The translations under genes and the position numbers were made by a program. DNA of 7,063 bases, taken from the NCBI GenBank assembly GCA_050251575.1, contig JBFWMP010000142.1:1-7063 (forward strand), in the 5' to 3' direction. The stretch comes from X23 sp050251575 (GTDB lineage Bacteria > Bacillota > Clostridia > SK-Y3). Within the stretch, counting starts at the first letter, position 1. Every line of letters begins with the position of its first letter. Positions 1-5,919 of the stretch are shown here, piece after piece. The notes beneath the pieces were generated by a model. It was not told the origin of the DNA, made no database searches, and saw nothing but the letters and a program-made list of their open reading frames with translations.

Positions 1-227
1 TGAAAAATGTTACTTGGGGAAACGTAGGAGTCGTTGCAGGCGGTGAAGATATAGTGAACAGAGCGATAACAATGATAGGTGGAACGCGCGTTAGCGCAGG
101 TTCAAGTCATTGGACTTCTAGTGAGCGTTCTAGCAACTACGCCTGGATCTACAACGGCACTAACGGCGGCTTGTACATCAACTTCAAGAACTACTCGTAT
201 TCTGTTCGCCCGATCACCGCTTTTTAG
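1..227 (+). CDS. DGR target protein, C-type-lectin-like C-terminus (5' partial)
   Basis: Only the last 74 codons are present, read from base 3 to the TAG at 225-227; the 5' end lies outside the window. The fragment includes WTSSE, YAWIYNGTNG and the terminal SVRPITAF. These are typical of the formylglycine-enzyme/C-type-lectin-like domain of DGR variable proteins, where the last strands display the diversified residues on a stable scaffold. The final 35 or so codons are the variable repeat. Compared with the template, eight Asn codons have become R, Y, G, Y, I, F, Y and Y, so the present surface is aromatic-rich. By family knowledge such a protein binds a ligand at the tip of a phage tail or on a cell surface; which one cannot be told from this fragment. 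It is followed by avd, TR and RT in the same orientation, the usual layout. The partial length prevents naming the N-terminal anchor domain. Confidence 0.9.
   Translation, partial: KNVTWGNVGVVAGGEDIVNRAITMIGGTRVSAGSSHWTSSERSSNYAWIYNGTNGGLYINFKNYSYSVRPITAF
121..219 (+). repeat. DGR variable repeat (VR)
   Basis: This 99-base stretch aligns without gaps to 756-854 (offset 635). By hand count 88 positions are identical and 11 differ; all 11 sit where the template has A, with replacements of seven T, three G and one C. The roughly 64 non-A template positions show no change. Similarity stops sharply on the 5' side just before GTGAG. On the 3' side it runs through TCTGTTCGCCCGATCACCG, followed by CT in the VR against AA in the TR, then a shared TTT. 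The GC-rich invariant 3' end is the expected site of mutagenic-homing initiation. Confidence 0.97.
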
Positions 228-315
228 CATTTCTTTTTTCTTTTTCTTCTTTATTGAGCGAAGCGACCTTTCTTTTCTTTCTTTTTTTATATTTTATTAA
301 TTAAAAACAGCAAAC
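228..315 (+). other. Intergenic homopyrimidine region after VR, possible DGR cis element or terminator
   Basis: Two pure pyrimidine runs on the + strand, 230-252 (23 bases) and 267-288 (22 bases), flank a short purine-rich core. The core, 256-266, reads GAGCGAAGCGA and contains GCGAAGC (258-264), a heptamer known to form a very stable DNA mini-hairpin. No long GC-rich stem is present, so a standard intrinsic terminator is not supported, although the T-rich tail could help termination after the target gene. In characterised DGRs a hairpin or cruciform just downstream of the VR promotes homing, and this core is in the right place; that role is an inference. The rest, up to the avd start, is A+T-rich with no clear promoter. 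Confidence 0.45.
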
Positions 316-672
316 ATGGTAGAAAAACTTTCAATTTACAAAGATACTTATACTCTTACTAATAAAATCTATAATGCAATGCCTCAAATTGCGAAAAGCC
401 ATAGGTATTTAATAGGGTCAAAGATGATTGACTCTTCACTTAATTTATTTAAGTGGATAACAATGGCGAATAAAAATAGGAATAAAGAGGAAAGGTTGAA
501 ATATCTTGATTGTTTTCTATGTGAGTTTGAATTGATTAGAACGTACATGAGGATATGCGCAGATAATAAGTTTCTAAAATTAAGCACCATTACGGATATT
601 CAAATACTAATATCAAACATATCTAGGCAATTGTCTGGATGGATTTCCGCAACTACGAGAATGCAACAATAG
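316..672 (+). CDS. avd: Avd-like DGR accessory protein
   Basis: The 118-residue protein has the size, helical character and placement of accessory variability determinant proteins. It sits between the variable repeat and the template repeat. Avd proteins form a barrel-shaped pentamer of four-helix-bundle subunits, bind the DGR reverse transcriptase and template RNA, and are needed for mutagenic cDNA synthesis. What can be seen is a run of amphipathic helices with no membrane segment: a first helix around residues 4-30 (YKDTYTLTNKIYNAMPQIAK), a second around 30-55, a third from 58-82 (RLKYLDCFLCEFELIRTYMR) and a fourth around 90-112 ending in SGWISATTRMQQ. Lys and Arg are frequent, which suits nucleic-acid binding. 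The ATG at 316 follows an A-rich leader, normal for Bacteroidetes. The identification rests on context plus helical pattern; sequence conservation in this family is low. Confidence 0.85.
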   Translation: MVEKLSIYKDTYTLTNKIYNAMPQIAKSHRYLIGSKMIDSSLNLFKWITMANKNRNKEERLKYLDCFLCEFELIRTYMRICADNKFLKLSTITDIQILISNISRQLSGWISATTRMQQ

Positions 673-745
673 AACGTGTTGCAGTGAGTAATATTATAAA
701 TAAAAGGACCATACGCTATCATTTATAGCTAAGAATAAGTAAGTT
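673..745 (+). other. avd-TR spacer, probable 5' part of the DGR template RNA
   Basis: This 73-base A+T-rich gap has no open frame of note. It holds one small perfect inverted repeat, GCTAT (715-719) and ATAGC (725-729), with a five-base loop, 26 bases before the TR. No match to the Bacteroidetes TTTG/TAnnTTTG promoter was found, so TR transcription probably reads through from upstream. In known DGRs the RNA flanking the TR takes part in the RT-Avd complex; extending that to this spacer is an inference. Confidence 0.4.
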
Positions 746-755
746 ATGGGTTTAT

Positions 756-854
756 GTGAGAATTCTAGCAACAACGCCTGGATCTACAACGGCACTAACG
801 GCAACTTGAACAACAACAACAAGAACAACTCGAATTCTGTTCGCCCGATCACCG
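756..854 (+). repeat. DGR template repeat (TR)
   Basis: This is the invariant donor copy of the variable repeat at 121-219. It carries 35 adenines by hand count, largely in 13 AAC or AAT codons that fall in the same reading frame as the target. Such codons can yield many amino acids when A is randomised at positions one and two but cannot become stop codons. A run of four AAC codons (809-820) forms the densest mutable block. Its GC-rich 3' part (TCTGTTCGCCCGATCACC) has few adenines, as expected for the priming and homing end. It lies directly upstream of the RT, only 20 bases from the likely RT start, and within an open frame continuous with that gene. Confidence 0.96.
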
Positions 855-874
855 AATTTATAAATAATGTTAAC

Positions 875-2125
875 ATGGTGTCTATAGAAGACGTATTTAA
901 TGCATATTATGCTTGTCGTAAAAACAAGCGAACAACTGAAAGCGCTCTTGATTTTGAAGTAGACTACGAAGAAAATTGCATAAAGCTTTGGAAAGAGATT
1001 AACGCAAGAACGTATGAAACATCAAAATCAATCGCATTCATTGTTAAAAAGCCAAGAATAAGAGAGATATTTGCAGCTAACTTTAGAGATAGAATAGTTC
1101 ACCATTTGATTGATATAAAAATCAGACCACTTCTAGAGCTAGACCTTATACCTAAAACGTGTAATAATAGAGTTGGGAAAGGAACATCTAGGTGTGTTGC
1201 ATATCTAAAAGAAGACATATTGAAAGAGTCAAATAATTTAACAGAAGATTGCTATGTTTGCAAGATGGATATGAAAAATTTCTTTATGTCTATTAGGAAA
1301 GACTTGCTTACAGATAAAATACTAGATTACGTATCAGCAAACTATTTTGAAGATGATAGAGAAGACTTAAAGTGGCTAATCAATTTAATTGTAAACGACA
1401 ACCCAGAGTTGAATTGTGTCCTAAAGTCTCCCCTTAAAAGTTGGAAGAAGCTAGATAAAACAAAAAGCTTATTTTACGTTGGAGATGATAAAGGTCTTCC
1501 AATTGGGAATCTAATCTCTCAGATTCTTGCAAACTTTTACTTAAATGACTTTGACCATTTTGTTTCAGAAGAGCTTGGATTTGATAGCTATGGAAGATAT
1601 GTTGATGACTTTTACATTGTGTCTAAAAGAAAGGAAGAAATATTGAAAGCAATTCCATTAATAAGAGAAAAGCTAAGCGAAATAGGAATAGAGCTTCACA
1701 AGAACAAATTCTACATACAGCATTATTCAAAAGGAATAGATTTTGTTGGGGCAACAATTAAGAAAGACAGGCTATATGTAAGCAACAGAACGAAATACAA
1801 TGCTTTTGCAGCTATAGAGAAAGTGAATAAATTGCAGGTAAATTCAGAGAATATAGACAAGGCGCTATCTATTATAAATTCATATCTTGGATTTATGAAA
1901 CACAAAAATAGCTATGCAATAAGAAGGTGTTTGCTTGATAAGCTTTCTGAAGATTGGTGGATCGTTATATATGTAAGACCTGGATTTAATAAGGCAACAC
2001 TGAGGAGCAAGTACAAAGCAAGAAATGAAGTAAAAAGAAGAATAGTTGAGACATCGAATAAAAACATAAAAAGATCGAATGGAAAATCTAGATATTATAA
2101 ACAAAAAGCAAGGAGAAATAATTGA
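875..2125 (+). CDS. DGR-type reverse transcriptase
   Basis: The enzyme copies the template RNA into cDNA with adenine-specific errors; the cDNA then replaces the variable repeat. The frame opens at 746 (459 residues), but residues 1-38 of that version are the template repeat. The ATG at 875 begins MVSIEDVFNAYYACRKNKR, which matches where this RT group normally starts, giving 416 residues. Counting from 746, the motifs are RDRIVHHLI in the N-terminal fingers, RVGKGTSR, KMDMKNFF with catalytic D175, LPIGNLISQ (251-259), which is the DGR-specific form of RT motif 4, and YVDD with catalytic D287 and D288. FVGATIKKDRLYVSNR follows in the palm/thumb region. The C-terminus is strongly basic (KRRIVETSNKNIKRS) and probably contacts RNA. 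All catalytic residues are present, so it looks active. Its last 47 bases overlap the next gene in another frame. The start site is the main uncertainty; the family call is not. Confidence 0.95.
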   Translation: MVSIEDVFNAYYACRKNKRTTESALDFEVDYEENCIKLWKEINARTYETSKSIAFIVKKPRIREIFAANFRDRIVHHLIDIKIRPLLELDLIPKTCNNRVGKGTSRCVAYLKEDILKESNNLTEDCYVCKMDMKNFFMSIRKDLLTDKILDYVSANYFEDDREDLKWLINLIVNDNPELNCVLKSPLKSWKKLDKTKSLFYVGDDKGLPIGNLISQILANFYLNDFDHFVSEELGFDSYGRYVDDFYIVSKRKEEILKAIPLIREKLSEIGIELHKNKFYIQHYSKGIDFVGATIKKDRLYVSNRTKYNAFAAIEKVNKLQVNSENIDKALSIINSYLGFMKHKNSYAIRRCLLDKLSEDWWIVIYVRPGFNKATLRSKYKARNEVKRRIVETSNKNIKRSNGKSRYYKQKARRNN

Positions 2126-2294
2126 ATTAAAGTCATACCTCTACTCCACAGACTACGTAGTGATTAAGTCGTATGAAACTGGAAAAGTTATCGACGAAGA
2201 AGTAAAAAACAAAAGAGAAGCTTCTCGTTTGCGAATAAACCAAATTGAAGCAGAGATACTAGAGATTCAAACTCAGCCAATTGACTCAGAATAG
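2079..2294 (+). CDS. Small phage tail-assembly/XkdW-like protein
   Basis: The 71-residue product has the form of short proteins encoded near tail-fibre genes in many phages. It begins with a charged helix (INKKQGEIIELKSYLYS), then the hallmark TDYVVIKSYETGK, then a second charged helix (EEVKNKREASRLRINQIEAE) that is probably a helical hairpin or coiled coil. Such proteins are usually annotated as tail-fibre assembly, chaperone or XkdW-like; direct functional proof is sparse. The ATG at 2079 lies inside the RT gene, giving a 47-base overlap in a different frame, and the conserved-looking INKKQ segment starts within the overlap, which supports this start. It is the last gene before a strong terminator, so it is probably co-transcribed with the DGR and could serve the diversified target protein. 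Confidence 0.7.
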   Translation: MENLDIINKKQGEIIELKSYLYSTDYVVIKSYETGKVIDEEVKNKREASRLRINQIEAEILEIQTQPIDSE

Positions 2295-2303
2295 TTATAG
2301 CAA

Positions 2304-2339
2304 AAAGCCCTTATTTGCCTGAAAACATCTAAGGGCTTT
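2304..2339 (+). terminator. Intrinsic terminator after the DGR unit
   Basis: A perfect 10-base-pair stem, AAAGCCCTTA (2304-2313) with TAAGGGCTTT (2330-2339), closes a 16-base loop and is followed by a T-rich stretch (ATTCTTTATT). It begins nine bases after the stop of the small tail gene. It separates the retroelement unit from the baseplate genes, whose start follows 36 bases later with no visible consensus promoter between them. Confidence 0.88.
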
Positions 2340-2375
2340 ATTCTTTATTATTATATAACAAATCAAACGAATAGC

Positions 2376-3266
2376 ATGGCACGAGAAATTAAAGACATAG
2401 TAAAAAGCATCATAGCTGAAAAGGATAAAAGACTTGAATTAAAAGAGCTAAATAGCGACTCAAAGGTATCAGTTTTTAATGCTTGGGCTTGGATTGTTGG
2501 AACTGTAATTTATTCATTTGAAGTTATATTGGATACGTTTAAATACGATATAGATGCTTCAATTACTAATAGAATAAATGGAACTCCAGCCTATTACACA
2601 ACAGCACTACTAAACTACCAGGAAGGAGATTCATTGGTTGTAAGTGAAGATGGAATGAAATTTGGCTACGCTCAAATTGACACAGCGAAGAGAATTATAA
2701 CTAAAGCATCATACCAAGAAACATCGCTTTCAGGAACATCGTTGGACAAATTATTGTTACTTAAAGTTGCCACTGGTCCATCTGACAACCTTCAGCCTAT
2801 AACACAGGAACAAGTAAGCCAGGTTACTTCTTATATGAATTCTATTAGATTTGCTGGAGTAAATCTCCAGGTTGTAAGTAGAATAGGAGACATATTAATT
2901 CCTAGGCTAACAATTTATCATGACGGAGCTTTAGATAACACTACAATGCTTAATAACATTAAAACTGCTATCTACAACTTCATTCAGAACATGTCTTTTG
3001 ACTCAGCGTTTTATATCACTAAGTTTCATAATGCAATTCTTGAAGTCCCTCATGTGACTGACATTTACGTTGACCCACTAGCTATTCCAACGCAAGGAGT
3101 AAGCATTGTAGATTTTGATGAAGCTGGACAAATGCAGCCAGAGAAACTTGTAACTAGATTTACGTATCTAACTTCAGGCTATCTTAGAGAGTCAACAAAG
3201 CAAGGAGACGAAGAGAATATTCCAGATTTTGATGATGCAATCGTTCTTAAAGTAGAAGGAGAATGA
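2376..3266 (+). CDS. Baseplate J/gp6-like protein
   Basis: The 296-residue protein resembles the baseplate wedge proteins (gpJ of P2, gp6 of T4 type) found in Bacteroides myophages and prophages. These proteins form the ring around the tail tube and are an indicator of a contractile tail. Visible features are an N-terminal charged helix (1-28), then a hydrophobic helix rich in Trp and aromatic residues (33-55, VFNAWAWIVGTVIYSFEVIL) typical of the Bacteroidetes version. A beta-rich core follows (about 60-180), then a C-terminal domain containing VVSRIGDILIPRLTIYHDGA and a helix before HFHNAILEV-like text (KFHNAILEVPHVTDIYVDP). The hydrophobic helix is not convincing as a membrane anchor. The next gene starts one base after the stop and looks like tail protein I, the normal partner of J. 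Family assignment is by pattern and context. Confidence 0.68.
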   Translation: MAREIKDIVKSIIAEKDKRLELKELNSDSKVSVFNAWAWIVGTVIYSFEVILDTFKYDIDASITNRINGTPAYYTTALLNYQEGDSLVVSEDGMKFGYAQIDTAKRIITKASYQETSLSGTSLDKLLLLKVATGPSDNLQPITQEQVSQVTSYMNSIRFAGVNLQVVSRIGDILIPRLTIYHDGALDNTTMLNNIKTAIYNFIQNMSFDSAFYITKFHNAILEVPHVTDIYVDPLAIPTQGVSIVDFDEAGQMQPEKLVTRFTYLTSGYLRESTKQGDEENIPDFDDAIVLKVEGE

Positions 3267-3267
3267 A

Positions 3268-3798
3268 ATGAGATATAGGTTATTTTCAGACAATCTAATA
3301 AATATGCGAACTCCATCTTTTTTAAGGGGAAGAAAGCATATTTTATGGCTTCAGTCGCTTGTGTACCCATTGCAAGTAATAAATGACGCATTTCAGCAGT
3401 TCGCAAAAGACAAAATGCTTGAAGCAAAAATGACTAGCCAAGTTATGTGGCTTGAGTGGTATTTAAATTACAAGTTCAGGCAATATTTTATCAATGAATC
3501 TGACGGAATTACATTTAAGCACTTTGTAGATTTTGGCGTTCCATTTTATCAAGAAGGAGAGCCAACAGAGAAGTTTTATGTGGTATATCAAGAGGGAGAG
3601 CTAGTGACAACTACAATTCCAGAAGAAGAGCCAAAGCCTTTATATTTCATTAATGAGGCGTTGCTTGAAGCTGGAGCTAGTTTTGAAGTTCTTGTTCCTC
3701 CACTCAAAATTCCAGCAATAGATTTTGATCCAATGATAAGCTATGTGCTTAACAGGTATAGAATAGCAGGTAAAGTATATAAAATAACACATCAATAA
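3268..3798 (+). CDS. Tail protein I-like baseplate component
   Basis: The 176-residue product follows the J-like gene with a one-base gap and precedes the tail fibre by two bases, the place normally taken by gpI, which links the baseplate to the fibres. An N-terminal segment with FLRGRKHILWLQSLVYPLQ (19-37) and FQQFAKDKMLEAKMTSQVMWLEWYLN (43-68) resembles the start of gpI-like proteins in Bacteroides phages, which describe a helical region ending in a short aromatic motif. The C-terminal half is beta-rich with repeated YQEGE (94-98 and 107-111), the latter in VVYQEGELVTT, and then an acidic linker EEEPKP. No signal peptide or membrane segment is seen. Assignment rests mainly on gene order and on the N-terminal pattern, so a more general baseplate protein remains possible. 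Confidence 0.6.
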   Translation: MRYRLFSDNLINMRTPSFLRGRKHILWLQSLVYPLQVINDAFQQFAKDKMLEAKMTSQVMWLEWYLNYKFRQYFINESDGITFKHFVDFGVPFYQEGEPTEKFYVVYQEGELVTTTIPEEEPKPLYFINEALLEAGASFEVLVPPLKIPAIDFDPMISYVLNRYRIAGKVYKITHQ

Positions 3799-3800
3799 GA

Positions 3801-5750
3801 ATGAAAGAATACAAAAGCGAAGTTGGAGGCAGGTACACATATGCTGACGACTTGCTAAATCTACAGGACCTAGCTCTTAGCTCAGCAACTATGTTCGTTG
3901 GATTAAACAACTTCATTATATCTGGATGCCAAATTACACCAATTTCAGGAACACTTGTTTCTATTTCAGATGGCTATGTTTGGATTAACGGAAAGATTAG
4001 GAAGTACACGGGAACATCCAGCGTTGACTTAGCTTCTGGCTATTACATGGTTGAAAACAATACGGTAGAATCAGTTAAATATACTGAATCAGCAACTAAG
4101 GCTGGTAGAAATGTATATGGCGTAGTTGGTCAAACAATGACTCCGTCTGCAGGGCTGTCTTACATATATATTACTCCACAAAAAACAGCTCCAAATTTAT
4201 CGTCTGAATTCTTTGGTAAGTTTTCAATGCTGCTAAATCCATCGACATCAAAGCAGACCATTTTAAAAGATGTTGATTTCACTGGAAAAGCAAAGATTGT
4301 TGGAGATTTATCTCTTAATTCAAATATGTTGATGTCTCGGGTTGGAGATGTTAGCAACAGAACGATCACGCAATCATTAGGAGCTTCAGATTTTTCAATT
4401 ACACAGCTATATGGATCAAGCCAGAAGAACAAGATTGCTTTAGCTGAAAATGGAGACATTGTGTTTTATGTTGGAGCAACTGAAAGACTTAGAGTTAATT
4501 CTTCAGGCATCGTAACCCCAAACATAAGCACATCATCACAATCAAGTGCTGATATTGTGATTTCTTCAAACGATATTTATAGGGGCACTGGAACGCTTGA
4601 CTCTGATTCAATAAGAATCAATTACAACGGATATAACGGCTCTAATTCATACTTCAGAGGGTTTGACATATACAATGGAAAGAACGCCCTTATGGCTTCT
4701 TTCAGTGGTATAAACAACAACTTTAGAATACTTGTTCCAGTCATTAATTCTCACACAGGCGCTGTTGGTCTGACGTTAAAGAGCTCTTCAAATGCGCTTG
4801 CTGAAGAAGCATATATGAAGCGCATTGAGTTTACAGATAAAAACGACATTGCAGCTGGAATAATTGGATTTGACGACTCAACAAATAGAAACCTATACAT
4901 TAGAAACAAATCTGGTGCTGGGGTATTTATTGAGGCAGCTTCTTTTATTACTAATTGCGCGATAAGTGAGAATGGAACATTTCTAGCTGACAAATATGCG
5001 CAGAAAACAGCCCTAGACACACTTGCTGGAAACGTTGTAATGAAAGACGGAACAAAGGTTCTTTCAGACGTTAACTTCTCAACAGCATACAGAGATAAAC
5101 TAGATTCAATTGCAGGCGGTGTAATTGACCCAGGAAGCCAAGGGTTCGTTACTGGAGAAGATGTTGCAGCAGCACTTACAGCATATCTTCAGAAGTCTAA
5201 GAATCTTAGCGACATACAAAGCGCTGACGCAGCAAGAGAAAATTTAAGCGTTTATTCTAAAGATACATGTGACAACAGGTTTATCAAGAAAGAGAATAAC
5301 CTATCAGATATTAACGGAGCATTTGCAAGGACAAATCTTGAAGTATACGGAAAGACTGAAGTTTATAAAAAGGAGGAGACTTACCCAGCTGAATCTCTTT
5401 ACACTAAAGCTGAAGCAGATACAAAATACCAGACCAAGCTAAAAGTTGTTCCATGGACTCCAGTTAATTCTAATGGAAAAGTTATTTACGCAAGGCAATA
5501 TGGAGACGTTGTAACTATTATGGGAGAAGTTGGAGTCACTGGAGTTAACGAAGGTGGTTCATTATTCCAGATTCCTAATGTAGTAGATCCACCTCCTTAC
5601 AACATAGGTGGAGTTGGAACTGTTCAAATTGGAGATGTTCAATACAACAGAGGTCTAGAGTGGGCATGTGCTGGAGGAACTAGGAATGTTTATGCTAAAA
5701 GAGTGAATGGAGCAGAGCCATTCTCAATATTAATTACATATCTAATATAA
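3801..5750 (+). CDS. Tail fibre protein
   Basis: At 649 residues this is the largest gene here and the likely host-contacting fibre of the tail operon. Residues 1-125 form an N-terminal module with GGRYTYADDLLNLQ, SGCQITPISGTLVSISDGYVWINGK and YGVVGQTMTPSAG, a recurring start of Bacteroides phage fibres that probably docks to the baseplate. Residues 126-440 are Ser/Asn/Gly-rich beta-strand sequence as in trimeric fibre shafts. Two tandem units begin at N468 and N500, a spacing of 32 residues, each starting NLSDI and continuing with (A)AR.NL.VY.K; this is a common phage tail-fibre repeat. After a linker (EETYPAESLYTKAEADTKYQ) a C-terminal beta domain from about residue 550 (VVPWTPVNSNGKVIY to ILITYLI) may be the receptor-binding tip. 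It has no VR copy, so it is not the DGR target. No intramolecular chaperone domain is apparent. Confidence 0.85.
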   Translation: MKEYKSEVGGRYTYADDLLNLQDLALSSATMFVGLNNFIISGCQITPISGTLVSISDGYVWINGKIRKYTGTSSVDLASGYYMVENNTVESVKYTESATKAGRNVYGVVGQTMTPSAGLSYIYITPQKTAPNLSSEFFGKFSMLLNPSTSKQTILKDVDFTGKAKIVGDLSLNSNMLMSRVGDVSNRTITQSLGASDFSITQLYGSSQKNKIALAENGDIVFYVGATERLRVNSSGIVTPNISTSSQSSADIVISSNDIYRGTGTLDSDSIRINYNGYNGSNSYFRGFDIYNGKNALMASFSGINNNFRILVPVINSHTGAVGLTLKSSSNALAEEAYMKRIEFTDKNDIAAGIIGFDDSTNRNLYIRNKSGAGVFIEAASFITNCAISENGTFLADKYAQKTALDTLAGNVVMKDGTKVLSDVNFSTAYRDKLDSIAGGVIDPGSQGFVTGEDVAAALTAYLQKSKNLSDIQSADAARENLSVYSKDTCDNRFIKKENNLSDINGAFARTNLEVYGKTEVYKKEETYPAESLYTKAEADTKYQTKLKVVPWTPVNSNGKVIYARQYGDVVTIMGEVGVTGVNEGGSLFQIPNVVDPPPYNIGGVGTVQIGDVQYNRGLEWACAGGTRNVYAKRVNGAEPFSILITYLI

Positions 5751-5751
5751 A

Positions 5752-5919
5752 ATGAGATTCTTAGGAAATGTCAAAAAAGACATAGAAATATACAAAAGAT
5801 TACATGGCTACAAAACCAAAGAAGATAAAGGGGCAGAGGATAACGGTGGCAGTTCCGAAAAGCCAGAGACAAGGAAAAACAGGAAGGCCAGTAGGATCAA
5901 GGCAACGAAGAAGGTTTGA
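5752..5919 (+). CDS. Possible 55-residue overlapping protein
   Basis: An ATG lies one base after the fibre stop codon and opens a 55-codon frame ending in TGA at 5917-5919. The predicted start is MRFLGNVKKDIEIYKRLHGY, a helical, charged segment, followed by a Glu/Gly/Ser-rich middle and a very basic tail (RKNRKASRIKATKKV). Its second half overlaps the next gene in another frame. Tight stop-to-start spacing like that between the other tail genes supports it, and otherwise this 53-base gap would be the longest inside the operon. The basic tail may only reflect the basic head of the overlapping gene. No function is recognised. Confidence 0.4.
   Translation: MRFLGNVKKDIEIYKRLHGYKTKEDKGAEDNGGSSEKPETRKNRKASRIKATKKV

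Noticed and set aside
288..295. TATATTTT resembling a Bacteroidetes -7 element before avd
   Set aside because: It lacks the final G, and no TTTG -33 element lies at the right distance upstream, so it is not supported as a promoter.
79..300. 73-residue + frame across the VR and the homopyrimidine region
   Set aside because: It is out of frame with the target protein, which clearly reads WTSSE to SVRPITAF in the other frame, and its C-terminal run of Phe/Ser is just the pyrimidine tract translated.
2376..3266. Hydrophobic helix at residues 33-55 of the J-like protein considered as a membrane anchor
   Set aside because: It contains several polar and acidic residues and matches the helix expected in Bacteroides phage baseplate proteins, and the gene is followed by a gpI-like partner.
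4160..4459. 99-residue antisense frame within the fibre gene
   Set aside because: It is a shadow of a well-supported fibre gene and shows no recognisable protein pattern or start signal.
5202..5393. Repeat units in the fibre gene considered as a second VR or DNA tandem repeat
   Set aside because: The similarity is at protein level (NLSDI units 32 residues apart) and is a common fibre repeat; it has no match to the TR.
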